A stretch of DNA of 64,000 nucleotides, taken from assembly GCF_020497125.1 (NCBI RefSeq), contig NW_025422895.1, forward strand, positions 558,001 through 622,000, in the 5' to 3' direction. Shown here piece by piece: positions 20,778 through 33,363 of the stretch (position 1 is its first letter; each line of letters starts with the position of its first letter). The notes beneath the pieces are model-generated. The model had not been told where the DNA came from and ran no database searches. It saw only the letters and a list, made by a program, of their open reading frames with translations. A program made the position numbers and the translations under genes. This DNA is from Mauremys mutica. Its lineage: Eukaryota > Chordata > Testudines > Geoemydidae.

Positions 20778-21026
20778 GAGCGGGCAGCGGCGCCCTGAGT
20801 AGGGGGCGGAGCTAGGCTGAGGAGGGGCCTATAAAAGCGGCCGCCCAGCCACGCAGCCGCACACGAGCTAGCGAGCAGCGGCACAGGAGCCAGCGAACAG
20901 GTGCGTTTGCGTGGGAGAGTTCCCATTGGAGGAGCAGGTATTTGAATTTGCATCTCTCTTTGTGGATTTGCATCTGACTTTGTAGTGCTTGTATCTCTCT
21001 GTAGAGACCCGTCGGGGCAGACTGCT
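20778..21026 (+). promoter_or_regulatory. Representative full-length 249-bp monomer with its motifs
   Basis: This monomer shows the full motif set. GC box GGGGGCGGAG lies at 20802-20811 and TATA box CTATAAAAG at 20829-20837. It is followed at once by a NotI site GCGGCCGC (20837-20844). Two copies of a 22-bp unit built on GCAGCGGCACAGGAGCCAGC follow, the second slightly diverged in this copy of the family. Inverted CCAAT (ATTGG) is at 20925-20929. A donor-like CAG|GT has its GT at 20938. Octamers ATTTGCAT are at 20946-20953 and 20966-20973, and a pyrimidine-rich tract ends in TAG at 21002-21004. The monomer upstream supplies the CCAAT and octamer elements for this TATA box, roughly 110-150 bp away. 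These motifs are seen directly; that they recruit NF-Y, POU/Oct and Sp factors is knowledge of the motifs, and activity here is inference. Confidence 0.6.
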
Positions 21027-24000
21027 GAGCGGGCAGCGGCGCCCTGAGCAGGGGGCGGAGCTAGGCTGAGGAGGGGCCTATAAAAGAAGCCGCCCAGCCA
21101 GGCAGCGGCACAGGAGCCAGCGAACAGGGGAGTTTGCGTGGGAGAGTTGCCATTGGAGGAGCATGTATTTGGATTTGCATCTGTCTTTTTGGATTTGCAT
21201 CTGTCTTTGTAGTGCTTGTATCTCTCTGTAGAGGCCCGTCGGCGCAGACTGCTGAGCGGGCTGCGGCGCCCTGAGTAGGGGGCGGAGCTAGGCTGAGGAG
21301 GGGCCTATAAAAGCGGCCGCCCAGCCAGGCAGCGGCACAGGAGCCAGCGAGCAGCATCACAGGAACCAGCGAACAGGGGCATTTGCGTGGGAGAGTTCCC
21401 ATTGGAGGAGCAGGTATTTGGATTTGCATCTTTCTTTGTGGAATTGCGTCTATCTTTCCAGTGCTTGTATCTCTCTGTAGAGGCCCGTCGGGGCAGACTG
21501 CTGAGCGGGCAGCGGCGCCCTGAGTAGGGGGCGGAGCTACGCTGAGGAAGGGGCCTATAAAAGCGGCCGCCCAGCCAGGCAGCGGCACAGGAGCCAGAGA
21601 ACAGGGGAGTTTGTGTGGGAGAGTTCCCATTGGAGGAGCAGGTATTTGGATTTGCATCTGTCTTTGTGGATTTGCATCTGTCTTTGTAGTGCTTGTATCT
21701 CTCTGTAGAGGCCCGTCAGGGCAGACTGCTGAGCGGGCAGCGTCCCCCTGAGTAGGGGGCGGAGTTAGGCTGAGGAGGGGCCTATAAAAGCGGCCGCCCT
21801 ACCAGGCAGCAGCAAAGGAGCCAGCGAACAGGTGAGTTGGCGTGGGAGAGTTCCCATTGGAGGAGCAGGTATTTGGATTTGCATCTCTGTCTTTGTAGTG
21901 CATGTATATCTCTGTAGAGGCCCGTCGGGGCAGACTGCTGAGCGGGCAGCGGCGCCCTGAGTAGGGGGCGGAGCTAGGCTGAGGAGGGGCCTATAAAAAC
22001 GGCCGCCCAGCCAGGCAGCGGCACAGCTGCGAGCAGCGGTTCAGGAGCCAGCGAACAGGGGAGTTTGCGTGGGAGAGTTCCCACTGGAGGAGCAGGTATT
22101 TGGATTTGCATCTGTCTTTGTGTATTTCCATCTGTCTTTGTAGTGCTTGTATCTCTCTGTAGAGGCCCGTTTGGGCAGACTGCTGAGTGGGCAGCGGTGC
22201 ACTGAGTAGGGGCGGAGCTAGGCTGAGGAGGGGCCTATAATAGCGGCCGCCCAGCCAGGCAGCGGCACAGGAGCCAGCAAACAGAGCGGCAAAGAGGGGA
22301 GTTTGCGTGGGAGAGTTTCCATTGGAGTTGCAGGTATTTGGATTTGCATCTGTCTTTGTGTACTTCATGTGTCTTTGTAGTGCTTGTATCTCTCTATAGA
22401 GGCCCGTTGGGGCAGACTGCTGTGCGGCCAGCGGCGCCCAGAAGAGGGGGCGGAGCTAGGCTCAGGACGGACCGATAAAAGCGGCCGCCCAGCCAGGGAG
22501 CGGCACAGGAGCCAGCGAGCAGGGGAGTTTGTGTGGGAGAGTTCCCATTGGAGGAGCAGGTATTTGGATATGCATCTGTCTTTGTGGATTTGCATCTGTC
22601 TTTGTAGTGCTTGTATCTCTCTGTATATGCCCGTCGGGGTAGTCTCCTGAGCGGGCAGCGGCGCCCTGAGTAGCGGGCGGAGCAAGGCTGAGAAGGGGCC
22701 CATAAAAGCGGACGCTCTTCCTGGCAGATGCACAGGAGCCAGCGAGCAGCGGCACAGGAGCCAGTGAACACGGGAGTTTGCATGGGAAAGTTCCCATTGG
22801 GGAGCAGGTATTTGGATTTGCATTTTTTTTGTGGATTTGCATATGTCTTTGTAGTGGTTGTATCTCTCTGTAGAGGCCCGTCGGGGCAGACTGCTGAGCG
22901 GGCAGCGGCGCCCTGAGTAGGGGGCGGATCTAGGCTGAGGAGGGGCCTATAAAAGCGGCCGCCCAGCCACGCAGCGGCACAGGAGCCAGCGAGCAGCGGC
23001 ACAGGAGCCAGTGAACACGGGAGTTTGCATGGGAAAGTTCCCATTGGGGGAGCAGGTATTTGGATTTGCATCTTCTTTGTGGATTTGCATCTGTCTTTGT
23101 AGTGCTTGTATCTCTCTGTAGAGGCGCGTCGAGGCAGACTGCTGAGCGGGCAGCGGCGCCCTGAAGGGGGGCGGGGCTAGGCTGAGGAGGGGCCTATAAA
23201 AGCGGCACCCAGCCAGGCAGCGGCACAGTTGCCAGCAACAGGGCTGCGAACAGGGGAGTTTGCGTGGGAGAGTTCCCATTGGAGCAGCTGGTATGTGGAT
23301 TTGCATAGTGTCTTTGTGGATTTGCATTTGTCTTTGTAGTGCTTGTATCTCTCTGTAGAGGCCCGTCGGGGTAGTCTGCTGAGCGGACAGCGGCGACCTG
23401 AGTAGGGGGCGGAGCTAGGCTGAGGAGGGGCCTATAAAAGCGGCCGCCCATTCAGGCAGCGGCACAGGAGCCAGCTAACAGGGGCGTTTGCATGGGAGAG
23501 TTCCCATTGGAGGAGCAGGTATTTGGATTTGCATCTGTCTTTGTGGATTTCCAATTGTCTTTGTAGTGCTTGTATATCTCTGTAGAGGCCCGTCGGGGCA
23601 GACTGCTGAGCGGGCTGTGGAGCCCTGAGTAGGGGGCGGAGCTAGGCTGAGGAGGGGCCTATAAAAGCGGCCGCCCAGCCACGCAGCGGCACAGGAGCCA
23701 GCGAGCAGCGGCACAGGAGCCAGAGAACAGGGCGGAGAACAGGGAAGATTGCGTGGGAGAGTTCCCATTGGAGGAGCAGGTATTTGGATTTGCATCTGTC
23801 TTTGTGGATTTCCAATTGTCTTTGTAGTGCTTGTATATCTCTGTAGAGGCCCGTCGGGGCAGACTGCTGAGCGGGCTGTGGAGCCCTGAGTAGGGGGCGG
23901 AGCTAGGCTGAGGAGGGGCCTGTAAAAGCGGCCGCCCAGCCAGGCAGCGGCACAGCTGCGAGCAGAGAACAAGGCGGCGAACAGGGGAGTTTGCGTGGGA

Positions 24001-25579
24001 GAGTTCCCATTGGAGGAGGAGATATATTGGTTTGCATATCTGTCTTTGTAGTGCTTGTATCTCTCTGTACAGGCCCGTCGTGGCAGACTGATGAGAGAGC
24101 AGCGGCGCCCTGAGTAGGGGGCGGAGCTAGTCTGAGGAGGGTCCTATAAAAGCGGCCGCCCAGCCAGGCAGCGGCACAGGAGCCCGTGAGCAGAGGCACA
24201 GTAGGCAGCGAACAGGGGAGTTTGCGTGGGAGAGTTCCCATTGGAGGAGCAGGTATTTGGATTTGCATCTGTCTTTGTGGATTTGCATCTGTCTTTGCAG
24301 TGCTTGTATCTCTCTGTAGAGGCCCGTCGGGGCAGACTGCTGAGCGGGCAGCGGCGCCCTGAGTAGGGGGCGGAGCTAGGCTGAGGAGGGGCCTATAAAA
24401 GCGGCCGCTCTGCCTGGTAGCCGCACAGGAGCCAGACAGCAGCGGCACAGGAGCCAGTGAACAGGGGCGTTTGCGCGGGAGAATTCCCATTGGAGGAGCA
24501 GGTATTTTGATTTGCATCTGTCTTTGTGGATAAGCATCTGTCTTTGTAGTGCTTGTATCTCTCGCTAGAGGCCCGTCGGCGCAGACTGCTGAGCGGGCAG
24601 TGGCGACCTGAGTATGGGTCGGAGCTAGGCTGAGGAGGGGCCTATAAAAGCGGCCACCCAGCCAGGCAGCGGCACAGGAGCCAGTGAACAGGGGAGTTTG
24701 CATGGGAGAGTTCCCATTGGAGGAGCAGTATTTGGATTTGCATCCTTTTTGTGGATTTGCATCTGTCTTTGTAGTGCTTGTATCTCTCTGTAGAGGCCCG
24801 TCGGGGCAGACTGCTAAGCGGGCTGCGGTGCCCTACGTAGGGGGCGGATATAGGCTGAGGAGGGGCTTATAAAAGGGGCCGCCCAGCCAGGCAGCGGCAC
24901 AGGAGCCAGCGAGCAGCGGCACAGGAGCCAACGAACAGAGGAGTTTGCGTGAGAGATTTCCCATTGGAGGAGCAAGTTTTTGGATTTGCATCTGTCTTTG
25001 TGGATTTGCATCTGTCTTTGTAGTGCTTGTATCTCTCTGTAGAGGCCCGTCGGGGCAGACTGCTGAGCGGGCAGGGGCGCCCTGAGTAGAGGGCGGAGCT
25101 AGGCTGAGGAGGGGCCTATAGAAGCGGCCGCCCAGCCAGGCAGCGGCACAGGAGCCAGCGAGCAGCGGCACAGGAGCAAGCGAAGAGGGGAGTTTGTGTG
25201 GGAGTGTTCCCATTGGAGGAGCAGGTATTTGGATTTGCTTCTGTCTTTGTGGATTTGCATCTGTCTTTGTAGTGCTTGTATCTCTCTGTAGAGGCCCGTC
25301 GGGGCAGACTGCTGAGCGGGCAGCGGCGCCCAGAGTAGGGGGCGGAGCTAGGTTGAGGAGCGGCCTATAAAAGAGGATGCCCAGCCAGGCAGCGGCACAG
25401 GAGCCAGCGGCGCAGGAGGCAGCGAACAGGGGAGTTTGCGTGGTAGATTTCCCATTGGAGGAGCAGGTATTTGGATTTGCATCTGTCTTTGTGGATTTGC
25501 ATTTGTCTTTGTAGTGCTTGTATCTCTCTGTAGATGCCCGTCGGGTCAGTCTGCTGAGCAGGCAGCGGCGCCCTGAGTA

Positions 25580-25827
25580 GGGGGCGGAGCTAGGCTGAGG
25601 AGGGGCCTATAAAAGCGGCTGCCCACTCAGGCAGCGGCACAGTAGCCAGCGAGCAGCGGCAGAGGAGCCAGTGAACAGGGTAGTTTGCATGGGAGAGTTC
25701 CCATTGGAGGAGCAGGTATTTGGATTTGCATCTTTTTTGTGGGTTTGCATATGTCTTTGTAGTGCTTGTATCTCTCTCTAGAGGCCCGTCGGCGCAGACT
25801 GCTGAGCGGGCAGCGGCGACCTGAGTA
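25580..25827 (+). repeat. Extra monomer in block B
   Basis: Block B has 248 bp here that block A lacks. In A the sequence passes from a GTCGGGTCAG-type monomer straight into GTGGTCGGAGC at 1229-1241. In B a whole monomer with TGCCCACTCAGGCAG lies between them. The A junction therefore falls inside the common GCG(C/A)CCTGAGTAG stretch. Confidence 0.75.
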
Positions 25828-28800
25828 GTGGTCGGAGCTAGGCTGAGGAGGGGCCTATAAAAGCGGCCACCCAGCCAGGCAGCGGCACAGGAGCCAGCGA
25901 GCAGCGGCACAGGAGGCAGCCAACAGGGGAGTTTGCGTGGGAGAGTTCCCATTGGAGGAGCAGGTATTTGGATTTGCATCTGTCTATGTGGATTTGCATC
26001 TGTCTTTGTAGTGCTTGTATCTCTCTGTAGAGGCCCGTCGGGGCAGACTGCTGAGCGGGCAGCGGCGCCCTGAGTAGGGGGCGGAGCTAGGCTGAAGAGG
26101 GGCCTATAAAAGCGGCCGCTCTGCCTGGCAGCCGCACAGGAGTCAGCGAGCAGCGGCACAGGAGCCAGTGAACAGGGGCGTTTGCATGGGAGAGTTCCCA
26201 TTGGAGGAGCAAATTTGGATTTGCATATATTTTGTGGATTTGCATCTGTCTTTGTAGTCCTTGTATCTCTCTGTAGAGGCCCGTCGGGGCAGACTGCTGA
26301 GCGGGCAGCGGCGCCCTGAGTAGGGGGCGGAGCTAGTCTGAGGGGGGGCCTATAAAAGCGGCTGCCCATTCAGGCAGCGGCACAGTAGCCAGCGAGCAGC
26401 GGCACAGGAGCCAGCGAACAGGGGCGTTTGCACCGGAGAATTCCCATTGGAGGAGCAGGTATTTGGATTTGCATCTGTCTTTGTGGATAAGCATCTGTCT
26501 TTGTAGTCCTTGTATCTCTCTGTAGAGGCCCGTCGGGGCAGACTGCTGAGCGGGCAGCGGCGCCCTACGTAGGGGGCGGAGCTAGGCTGAGGAGGGGCCT
26601 ATAGAAGCGGCCGCCCAGCCAGGCAGCGGCACAGGAGCCAGCGAGCAGCGGCACAGGAGCAAGCGAAGAGGGGAGTTTGTGTGGGAGAGTTCCCATTGGA
26701 GGAGCAGGTATTTGGATTTGCATCTGTCTTTGTGGATTTGCATCTGTCTTTGTAGTGCTTGTATCACTCTGTAGAGGCCCGTCGGGGCAGACTGCTGAGC
26801 GGGCAGCGGCGCCCTGAGTAGGGGGCGGAGCTAGGCTGAGGAGGGGCCTATAAAAGCGGCTGCCCACTCAGGCAGCGGCACAGTAGCCAGCGAGCAGCGG
26901 CACAGGATCCAGTGAACAGGGGAGTTTGCATGAGAGAGTTCCCATTGGAGAAGCAGGTATTTGGATTTGTATCTTTTTTGTGGATTTGCATCTGTCTTTT
27001 TAGTGCTTGTATCTCTCTCTAGAGGCCCGTCGGCGCAGACTGCTGAGCGGGCAGCGGCGACCTGAGTAGGGGTCGGAGCTAGGCTGAGGAGGGGCCTATA
27101 AAAGCGGCCACCCAGCCAGGCAGCGGCACAGGAGCCAGGGAGCAGCGGCAGAGGAGCCAGTGAACAGGGGAGTTTGCATGGGAGAGTTCCCATTGGAGGA
27201 GCAGGTATTTGGATTTGCATCTTTTTTGTGGATTTGCATATGTCTTTGTAGTGCTTGTATCTCTCTCTAGAGGCCCGTCTGGGCAGACTGCTGTGCGGGC
27301 AGCGGCGCCCAGAATAGGGGGCGGAGCTAGGCTGAGGAGGGGCCTATAAAAGCGGCCGCCCAGCCAGCCAGCGGCACAGGAGCTAGCGAGCAGCGGCACA
27401 GGAGGCAGCGAACAGGCGAGTTTGCGTGGGAGAGTTCCCATTGGAGGAGCAGGTATTTGGATTTGCATCTGTCTTTGTGGATTTGCATCTGTCTTTGTAG
27501 TGCTTTTATCTCTCTGTAGAGGCCCGTCGGGGCAGACTGCTGAGCGGGCAGCGGCGCCCTGAGTAGGGGGCGGAGCTAGGCTGAAGAGGGGCCTATAAAA
27601 GCGGCCGCTCTGCCTGGCAGCCGCACAGGAGCCAGCGAGCAGCGGCACAGGAGCCAGTGAACAGGGCGTTTGCATGGGAGAGTTCCCATTGGAGGAGCAA
27701 ATTTGGATTTGCATAATTTTTGTGGATTTGCATCTGTCTTTGTAGTCCTTGTATCTCTCTGTAGAGGCCCGTCGGGGCAGACTGCTGAGCGGGCAGCGGC
27801 GCCCTGAGTAGGGAGCGGAGCTAGGCTGAGGAGGAGCCTATAAAAGCGGCTGCCCATTCAGGCAGCGGCACAGTAGCCAGCGAGCAGCGGCACAGGAGCC
27901 AGCGAACAGGGGCGTTTGCGCGGGAGAATTCCCATTGGAGGAGCAGGTATTTGGATTTGCATCTGTCTTTGTGGATAAGCATCTGTCTTTGTAGTGCTTG
28001 TATCTCTCGCGAGAGGCCCGTCGGGGCAGACTGCTGAGCGGGTAGCGGCGACCTGAGTAGGGGTCGGAGCTAGGCTGAGGAGGGGCCTATAAAAGCGGCC
28101 ACCCAGCCAGGCAGCGGCACAGGAGCCAGTGAACAGGGGAGTTTGCATGGGAGAGTTCCCATTGGAGGAGCAGTATTTGGATTTGAATCCTTTTTGTGGA
28201 TTTGCATCTGTCTTTGTAGTGCTTGTATCTCTCTGTAGAGGCCCGTCGGGGCAGACTGCTGAGCGGGCTGCGGTGCCCTACGTAGGGGGCGGATATAGGC
28301 TGAGGAGGGGCTTATAAAAGCGGCCACCCAGCCAGGCAGCGGCACAGGAGCCAGCGAGCAGCGGCACAGGAGCCAACGAACAGAGGAGTTTGCGTGAGAG
28401 AGTTCCCATTGGAGGAGCAGGTTATTGGATTTGCATCTGTCTTTGTGGATTTCATCTGTCTTTGTAGTGCTTGTATCTCTCTGTAGAGGCCCGTCGGGGC
28501 AGACTGCTGAGCGGGCAGCGGCGCCCTGAGTAGGGGGCGGAGCTAGGCTGAGGAGGGGCCTATAGAAGCGGCCGCCCAGCCAGGCAGCGGCACAGGAGCC
28601 AGCGAGCAGCGGCACAGGAGCAAGCGAAGAGGGGAGTTTGTGTGGGAGAGTTCCCATTGGAGGAGCAGGTATTTGGATTTGCATCTGTCTTAGTGGATTT
28701 GCATCTGTCTTTGTAGTGCTTGTATCACTCTGTAGAGGCCCGTCGGGGCAGACTGCTGAGCGGGTAGCGGCGCCCAGTGTAGGGGGCGGAGCTAGGTTGA

Positions 28801-31800
28801 GGAGCGGCCTATAAAAGAGGATGCCCAGCCAGGCAGCGGCACAGGAGCCAGCGGCGCAGGAGGCAGCGAACAGGGGAGTTTGCGTGGTAGATTTCCCATT
28901 GGAGGAGCAGGTATTTGGATTTGCATCTGTCTTTGTGGATTTGCATTTGTCTTTGTAGTGCTTGTATCTCTCTGTAGATGCCCGTCGGGTCAGTCTGCTG
29001 AGCAGGCAGCGGCGCCCTGAGTAGGGGGCGGAGCAAGGCTGAGAAGGGGCCTATAAAAGCGGCCGCTCTGCCTGGCAGATGCACAGGAGCTAGCGAGCAG
29101 CGGAACAGGAGCCAGTGAACAGGGGACTTTGAATGGGAGAGTTCCCATTGGAGGTGCAGGTATTTGTATTTGCATCTGTCTTTTTGGATTTCCAATTGCC
29201 TTTGTAGTGCTTTTATATCTCTGTAGAGGCCCGTCGGGGCAGACTGCTGAGCGGGCTGTGGAGCCCTCAGTAGGGGGCGGAGCTAGGCTGAGGAGGGGCC
29301 TATAAAAGCGGCCGCCCAGCCAGGCAGCTGCACAGGAGCCAGCAAACAGTGTTGCGAACAGGGGAGTTTGAGTGGGAGAGTTCCCATTGGAGGAGCAGGT
29401 ATTGGATTTGCATCTGTGTTTGTGGATTTCCAATTCTTTGTAGTGCTTGCATATCTCTCTAGAGGCCCGTCGGGGCAGACTGCTGAGCGGGCTGTGGAGC
29501 CCTGAGTAGGGGGCGGAGCTAGGCTGAGGAGGGGCCTATAAAAGCGGCTGCTCTGCCTGGCAGATGCACAGGAGCTAGCGAGCAGCGGCACAGGAGCCAG
29601 TGACCAGGGGACTTTGCGTGGGAGAGTTCCCATTGGAGGAGCAGGTATTTGGATTTGCATCTTTTTTGTGGATTTGCATCTGTCTTTGTAGTGCTTGTAT
29701 CTCTCTGTAGAGGCCCGTCGGGGCAGACTGCTGAGCGGGCTGCGGCACCCTGAGTAGGGGGCGGAGCTAGGCTAAGGAGGGGCCTATAAAACTGGCCACC
29801 CAGCCAGGCAGCGGCACAGGAGCCAGTAAACAGGGTTGCGAACAGGGGAGTTTGAGTGGGAGAGTTCCTATTGGAGGAGCAGGTATTTGGATTTGCATCT
29901 GTTTTTGTGGATTTCCAATTCTTTGTAGTGCTTGCATATCTCTCTAGAGGCCCGTCGGGGCAGACTGCTGAGCGGGCTGTGGAGCCCTGAGTAGGGGGCG
30001 GAGCTAGGCTGAGGAGGGGCCTATAAAAGCGGCTGCTCTGCCTGGCAGATGCACAGGAGCTAGCGAGCAGCGGCACAGGAGCCAGTGACCAGGGGACTTT
30101 GCGTGGGAGAGTTCCCATTGGAGGAGCAGGTATTTGGATTTGCAATTTTCTTGTAGTGCTTGTATCTCTCTGTAGAGGCCCGTCGGGGCAGTCTGCTGAG
30201 CGGGCAGCGGCGGCGCCCTGAGTAGGGGGCGGAGCTAGGCTGAGGAGGAGCCTATAAAAGCGGCCGCCCAGCCAGGCAGCGGCACAGGAGCCAGCGAGCA
30301 GCGGCACAGGAGCCAACGAACAGAGGAGTTTGCGTGAGAGAGTTCCCATTGGAGGAGCAGGTATTTGGATTTGCATCTGTCTTTGTGGATTTGCATCTGT
30401 CTTTGTAGTGCTTGTATCTCTCTGTAGAGGCCGGTCGGGGCAGACTGCTGAGCAGGCAGCGGTGCCCTGAGTAGCGGGCGGAGCTAGGCTGAGGAGGGGC
30501 CTATAAAAGCGGCTGCCCAGCCAGGCAGCGGCACAGGAGCCAGCAAACAGGGGACTTTGCGTGCGAGATTTCCCATTGGAGGAGCAGGTATATGGATTTA
30601 CATCTGTCTTTGTGGATCGCATCTGTCTTTGTAGTGCTTGTATCTCTCTGTAGAGGCCCGTCGGGGCAGACTGCTGAGCGGGCAGGGGTGCCCTGAGTGG
30701 GGGGCGGAGCTAGGCTGAGGAGGGGCCTATAAAAGCGGCCGCCCAGCCAGGCAGCCGCACAGGAGCCAGCGAGCAGCGGCACAGGAGCCAGGGAACAGGG
30801 GCGTTTGCGTGGGAGAGTTCCCACTGGAGGAGCAGGTATTTGGATTTGCATCTCTATTTGTGGATTTGCATCTGTATTTGTAGTGCTTGTATCTCTCTGT
30901 AGAGGCCCGTTGGGGCAGACTGCTGAGCGGGCAGCGGCTCCCTGAGTAGGGGGCGGAGCTAGGCTGAGGAGGGGCCTATAAAAGCGGCCGCCCATTCAGG
31001 CAGCGGCAGAGAAGCCAGCAAACAGGGGCGTTTGCGTGGGAGAGTTCCCATTGGAGGAGCAGGAATTTGGATTTGCATCTGTCTTTGTGGATTTGCATCT
31101 GTCTTTGTAGTGCTTGTATCTCTCTGTAGAGGCCCCTTGGGGCAGACTGCTGAGCTGGCAGCGGCGCCCAGAGTAGGGGGCGGAGCTAGGCTGAGGAGGG
31201 GCCTATAAAAGCGGCCCCCAAGCCAGGCAGCGGCACAGGAACCAGCAAACAGGGCTACGAACAGGGGAGTTTGCGTGGCATAGTTCCCATTGGAGGAGCA
31301 GGTATATGGATTTGCATCTGTCTTTGTGGATCGCATCTGTCTTTGTAGTGCTTGTATCTCTCTGTAGAGGCCCGTTGGGGCAGACTGATGAGCGGGCAGG
31401 GGTGCCCTGAGTGGGGGGCGGATCTAGGCTGAGGAGGGGCCTATAAAAGCGGCCGCCCAGCCAGGCAGCCGCACAGGAGCCAGCGAGCAGCGGCACAGGA
31501 GCCAGCGAACAGGGGCGTTTGCGTGGGAGAGTTCCTATTGGAGGAGCAGGTATTTGGATATGCATCTCTCTTTGTGGATTTGCATCTGTATTTGTAGTGC
31601 TTGTATCTCTCTGTAGAGGCCCGTCGGGGCAGACTGCTGAGCGGGCAGCGGTGCCCTGAGTGGGGGGCGGAGCTAGGCTGAGGAGGGGCCTAAAAAAGCG
31701 GCCGCCCAGCCAGGCAGTGGCACAGGAGCCAGCGAACAGGGGCGTTTCCGTGGGAGAGTTCCCATTGGAGGAGCAGGTATTTGGATATGCATCTCTCTTT

Positions 31801-33363
31801 GTGGATTTGCATCTGTCTTTGTAGTGCTTGTATCTCTCTGTAGAGGCCCGTCGGGGCAGACTGCTGAGCGGGCAGCGGCGCCGTGAGTAGGGGGCGGAGC
31901 TAGGCTGAGGAAGGGCCTATAAAAGCGGCTGCCCAGCCAGGCAGCGGCATAGAAGCCAGCGAGCAGCGGCACAGGAGCCAGCGAACAGGGGAGTTTGCGT
32001 GGGAGAGTTCCCATTGGAGGAGCAGGTATTTGGATATGCATCTCTCTTTGTGGATTTGCATCTGTCTTTGTAGTGCTTGTGTCTCTCTGTAGAGGCCCGT
32101 CGGGGCAGACTGCTGAGCGGGCAGCGGCGCCCTGAGTAGGGGGCGGAGCTAGGCTGAGGAGGGGCCTATAAAAGAGGCCGCCCAGCCAGGCAGCGGCATA
32201 GAAGCCAGCGAGCAGCGGCACAGGAGCCAGCGAACAGTGCGGCGAACAGGGGAGAGTTCCCATTGGAGGAGCAGGTATTTGGATTTGCATCTGTCTTTGT
32301 TGTGCTTGTATCTCTCTGTAGAGGCCCGTCGGGGCAGACTGCTGAGCGGGCAGCGGCGCCCTGAGTAGGGGGCGGAGGTAGGCTGAGGAGGGGCTTATAA
32401 ATCGGCCCCCAAGCCAAGCAGCGGCACAGGAGCCAGCAAACAGAGTGGTGAACAGGGAAGTTTGGGTGGGAGTGTTCCCATTGTAGGAGCAGGTATTTGG
32501 AATTGCATCTGTCTTTGTGCATTTGCATCTGTCTTTGTAGTGCTTGTACCTCTCTCTAGAGGCCCGTCGGGGCAGACTGCTGAGCGGACAGCGGCGCCCT
32601 GAGTAGGGGGCGGAGCTACGCTGAGGAGGGGCCTATAAAAGCGGCCGCCCAGCCAGGCAGCGGCACAGGAGCCAGCTAACAGGGGAGATTGAGTTGGAGA
32701 GTTCCCATTGGAGGAGCAGTTATTTGGATTTGCATCTGTTTTGTGGATTTGCATCTGTCTTTGTAGTGCTTGTATCTCTCTGTAGAGGCCCCTCGGGCAG
32801 TCTGCTGAGCGGACAGCGGCGCCCTGAGTAGGGGTCGGAGCTAGGCTGAGGAGGGGCTTATAAATCGGCCCCCAAGCCAGGCAGCGGCACAGGAGCCAGG
32901 AAACAGAGCGGTGAACAGGGGAGTTTGGGTGGGAGTGTTCCCATTGGAGGAGCAGTTATTTGTATTTGCATCTGTCTTTGTGGATTTGCATCTGTGGGTA
33001 CGTCTACACTACGGGACTATTCCGAATTTGCATAAACCGTTTTTGTAAAACAGATTTTATAAAATCGAGTGCGCGCGGCCACACTAAGCAGATTAAATCG
33101 GTAGTGTGCCTCCATGGTCCGAGGCTAGCGTCGATTTCTGGAGCGTTGCACTGTGGGTAGCTATCCCGTAGCTATCCCATAGTTCCCGCAGCCTCCCCCG
33201 CCCCTTGGCATTTCCGGATTGAGATCCTAGTACCTGATGGGGCAAAAATCATTGTCGCGTGTGGTTCTGGGTACAGCCTCACCGCTCCCTCCCTGAGCAG
33301 CAGACAACCGTTTCGCGCCTTTTTTTGCTTGGTGAACTGTGCAGATGCCATAACACAGCAAGC

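Larger units (their letters stand above)
12600..32995 (+). repeat. Promoter-like satellite array, segment 2
   Basis: Continuous satellite from the right flank of element A to the left flank of element B. It contains the end of block A, about 3.7 kb (20600-24341) not shared with block B, and the start of block B at about 24341. Local features: a perfect 227-bp doublet at 17842-18295; a segment at about 17084-17520 repeated near 23060-23495 (offset 5975); and a tandem pair sharing the unusual GTGAACACGGGAG near 22763 and 23006. Monomer length varies mainly with one or two copies of the internal 22-bp unit. No gene is supported anywhere in it. Confidence 0.95.

Noticed and set aside
20778..21026. 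Pol III or snRNA-type gene (octamer as distal element plus TATA)
   Set aside because: No proximal sequence element was recognised, no A/B boxes, and no T4 terminator at a constant position behind the TATA box.
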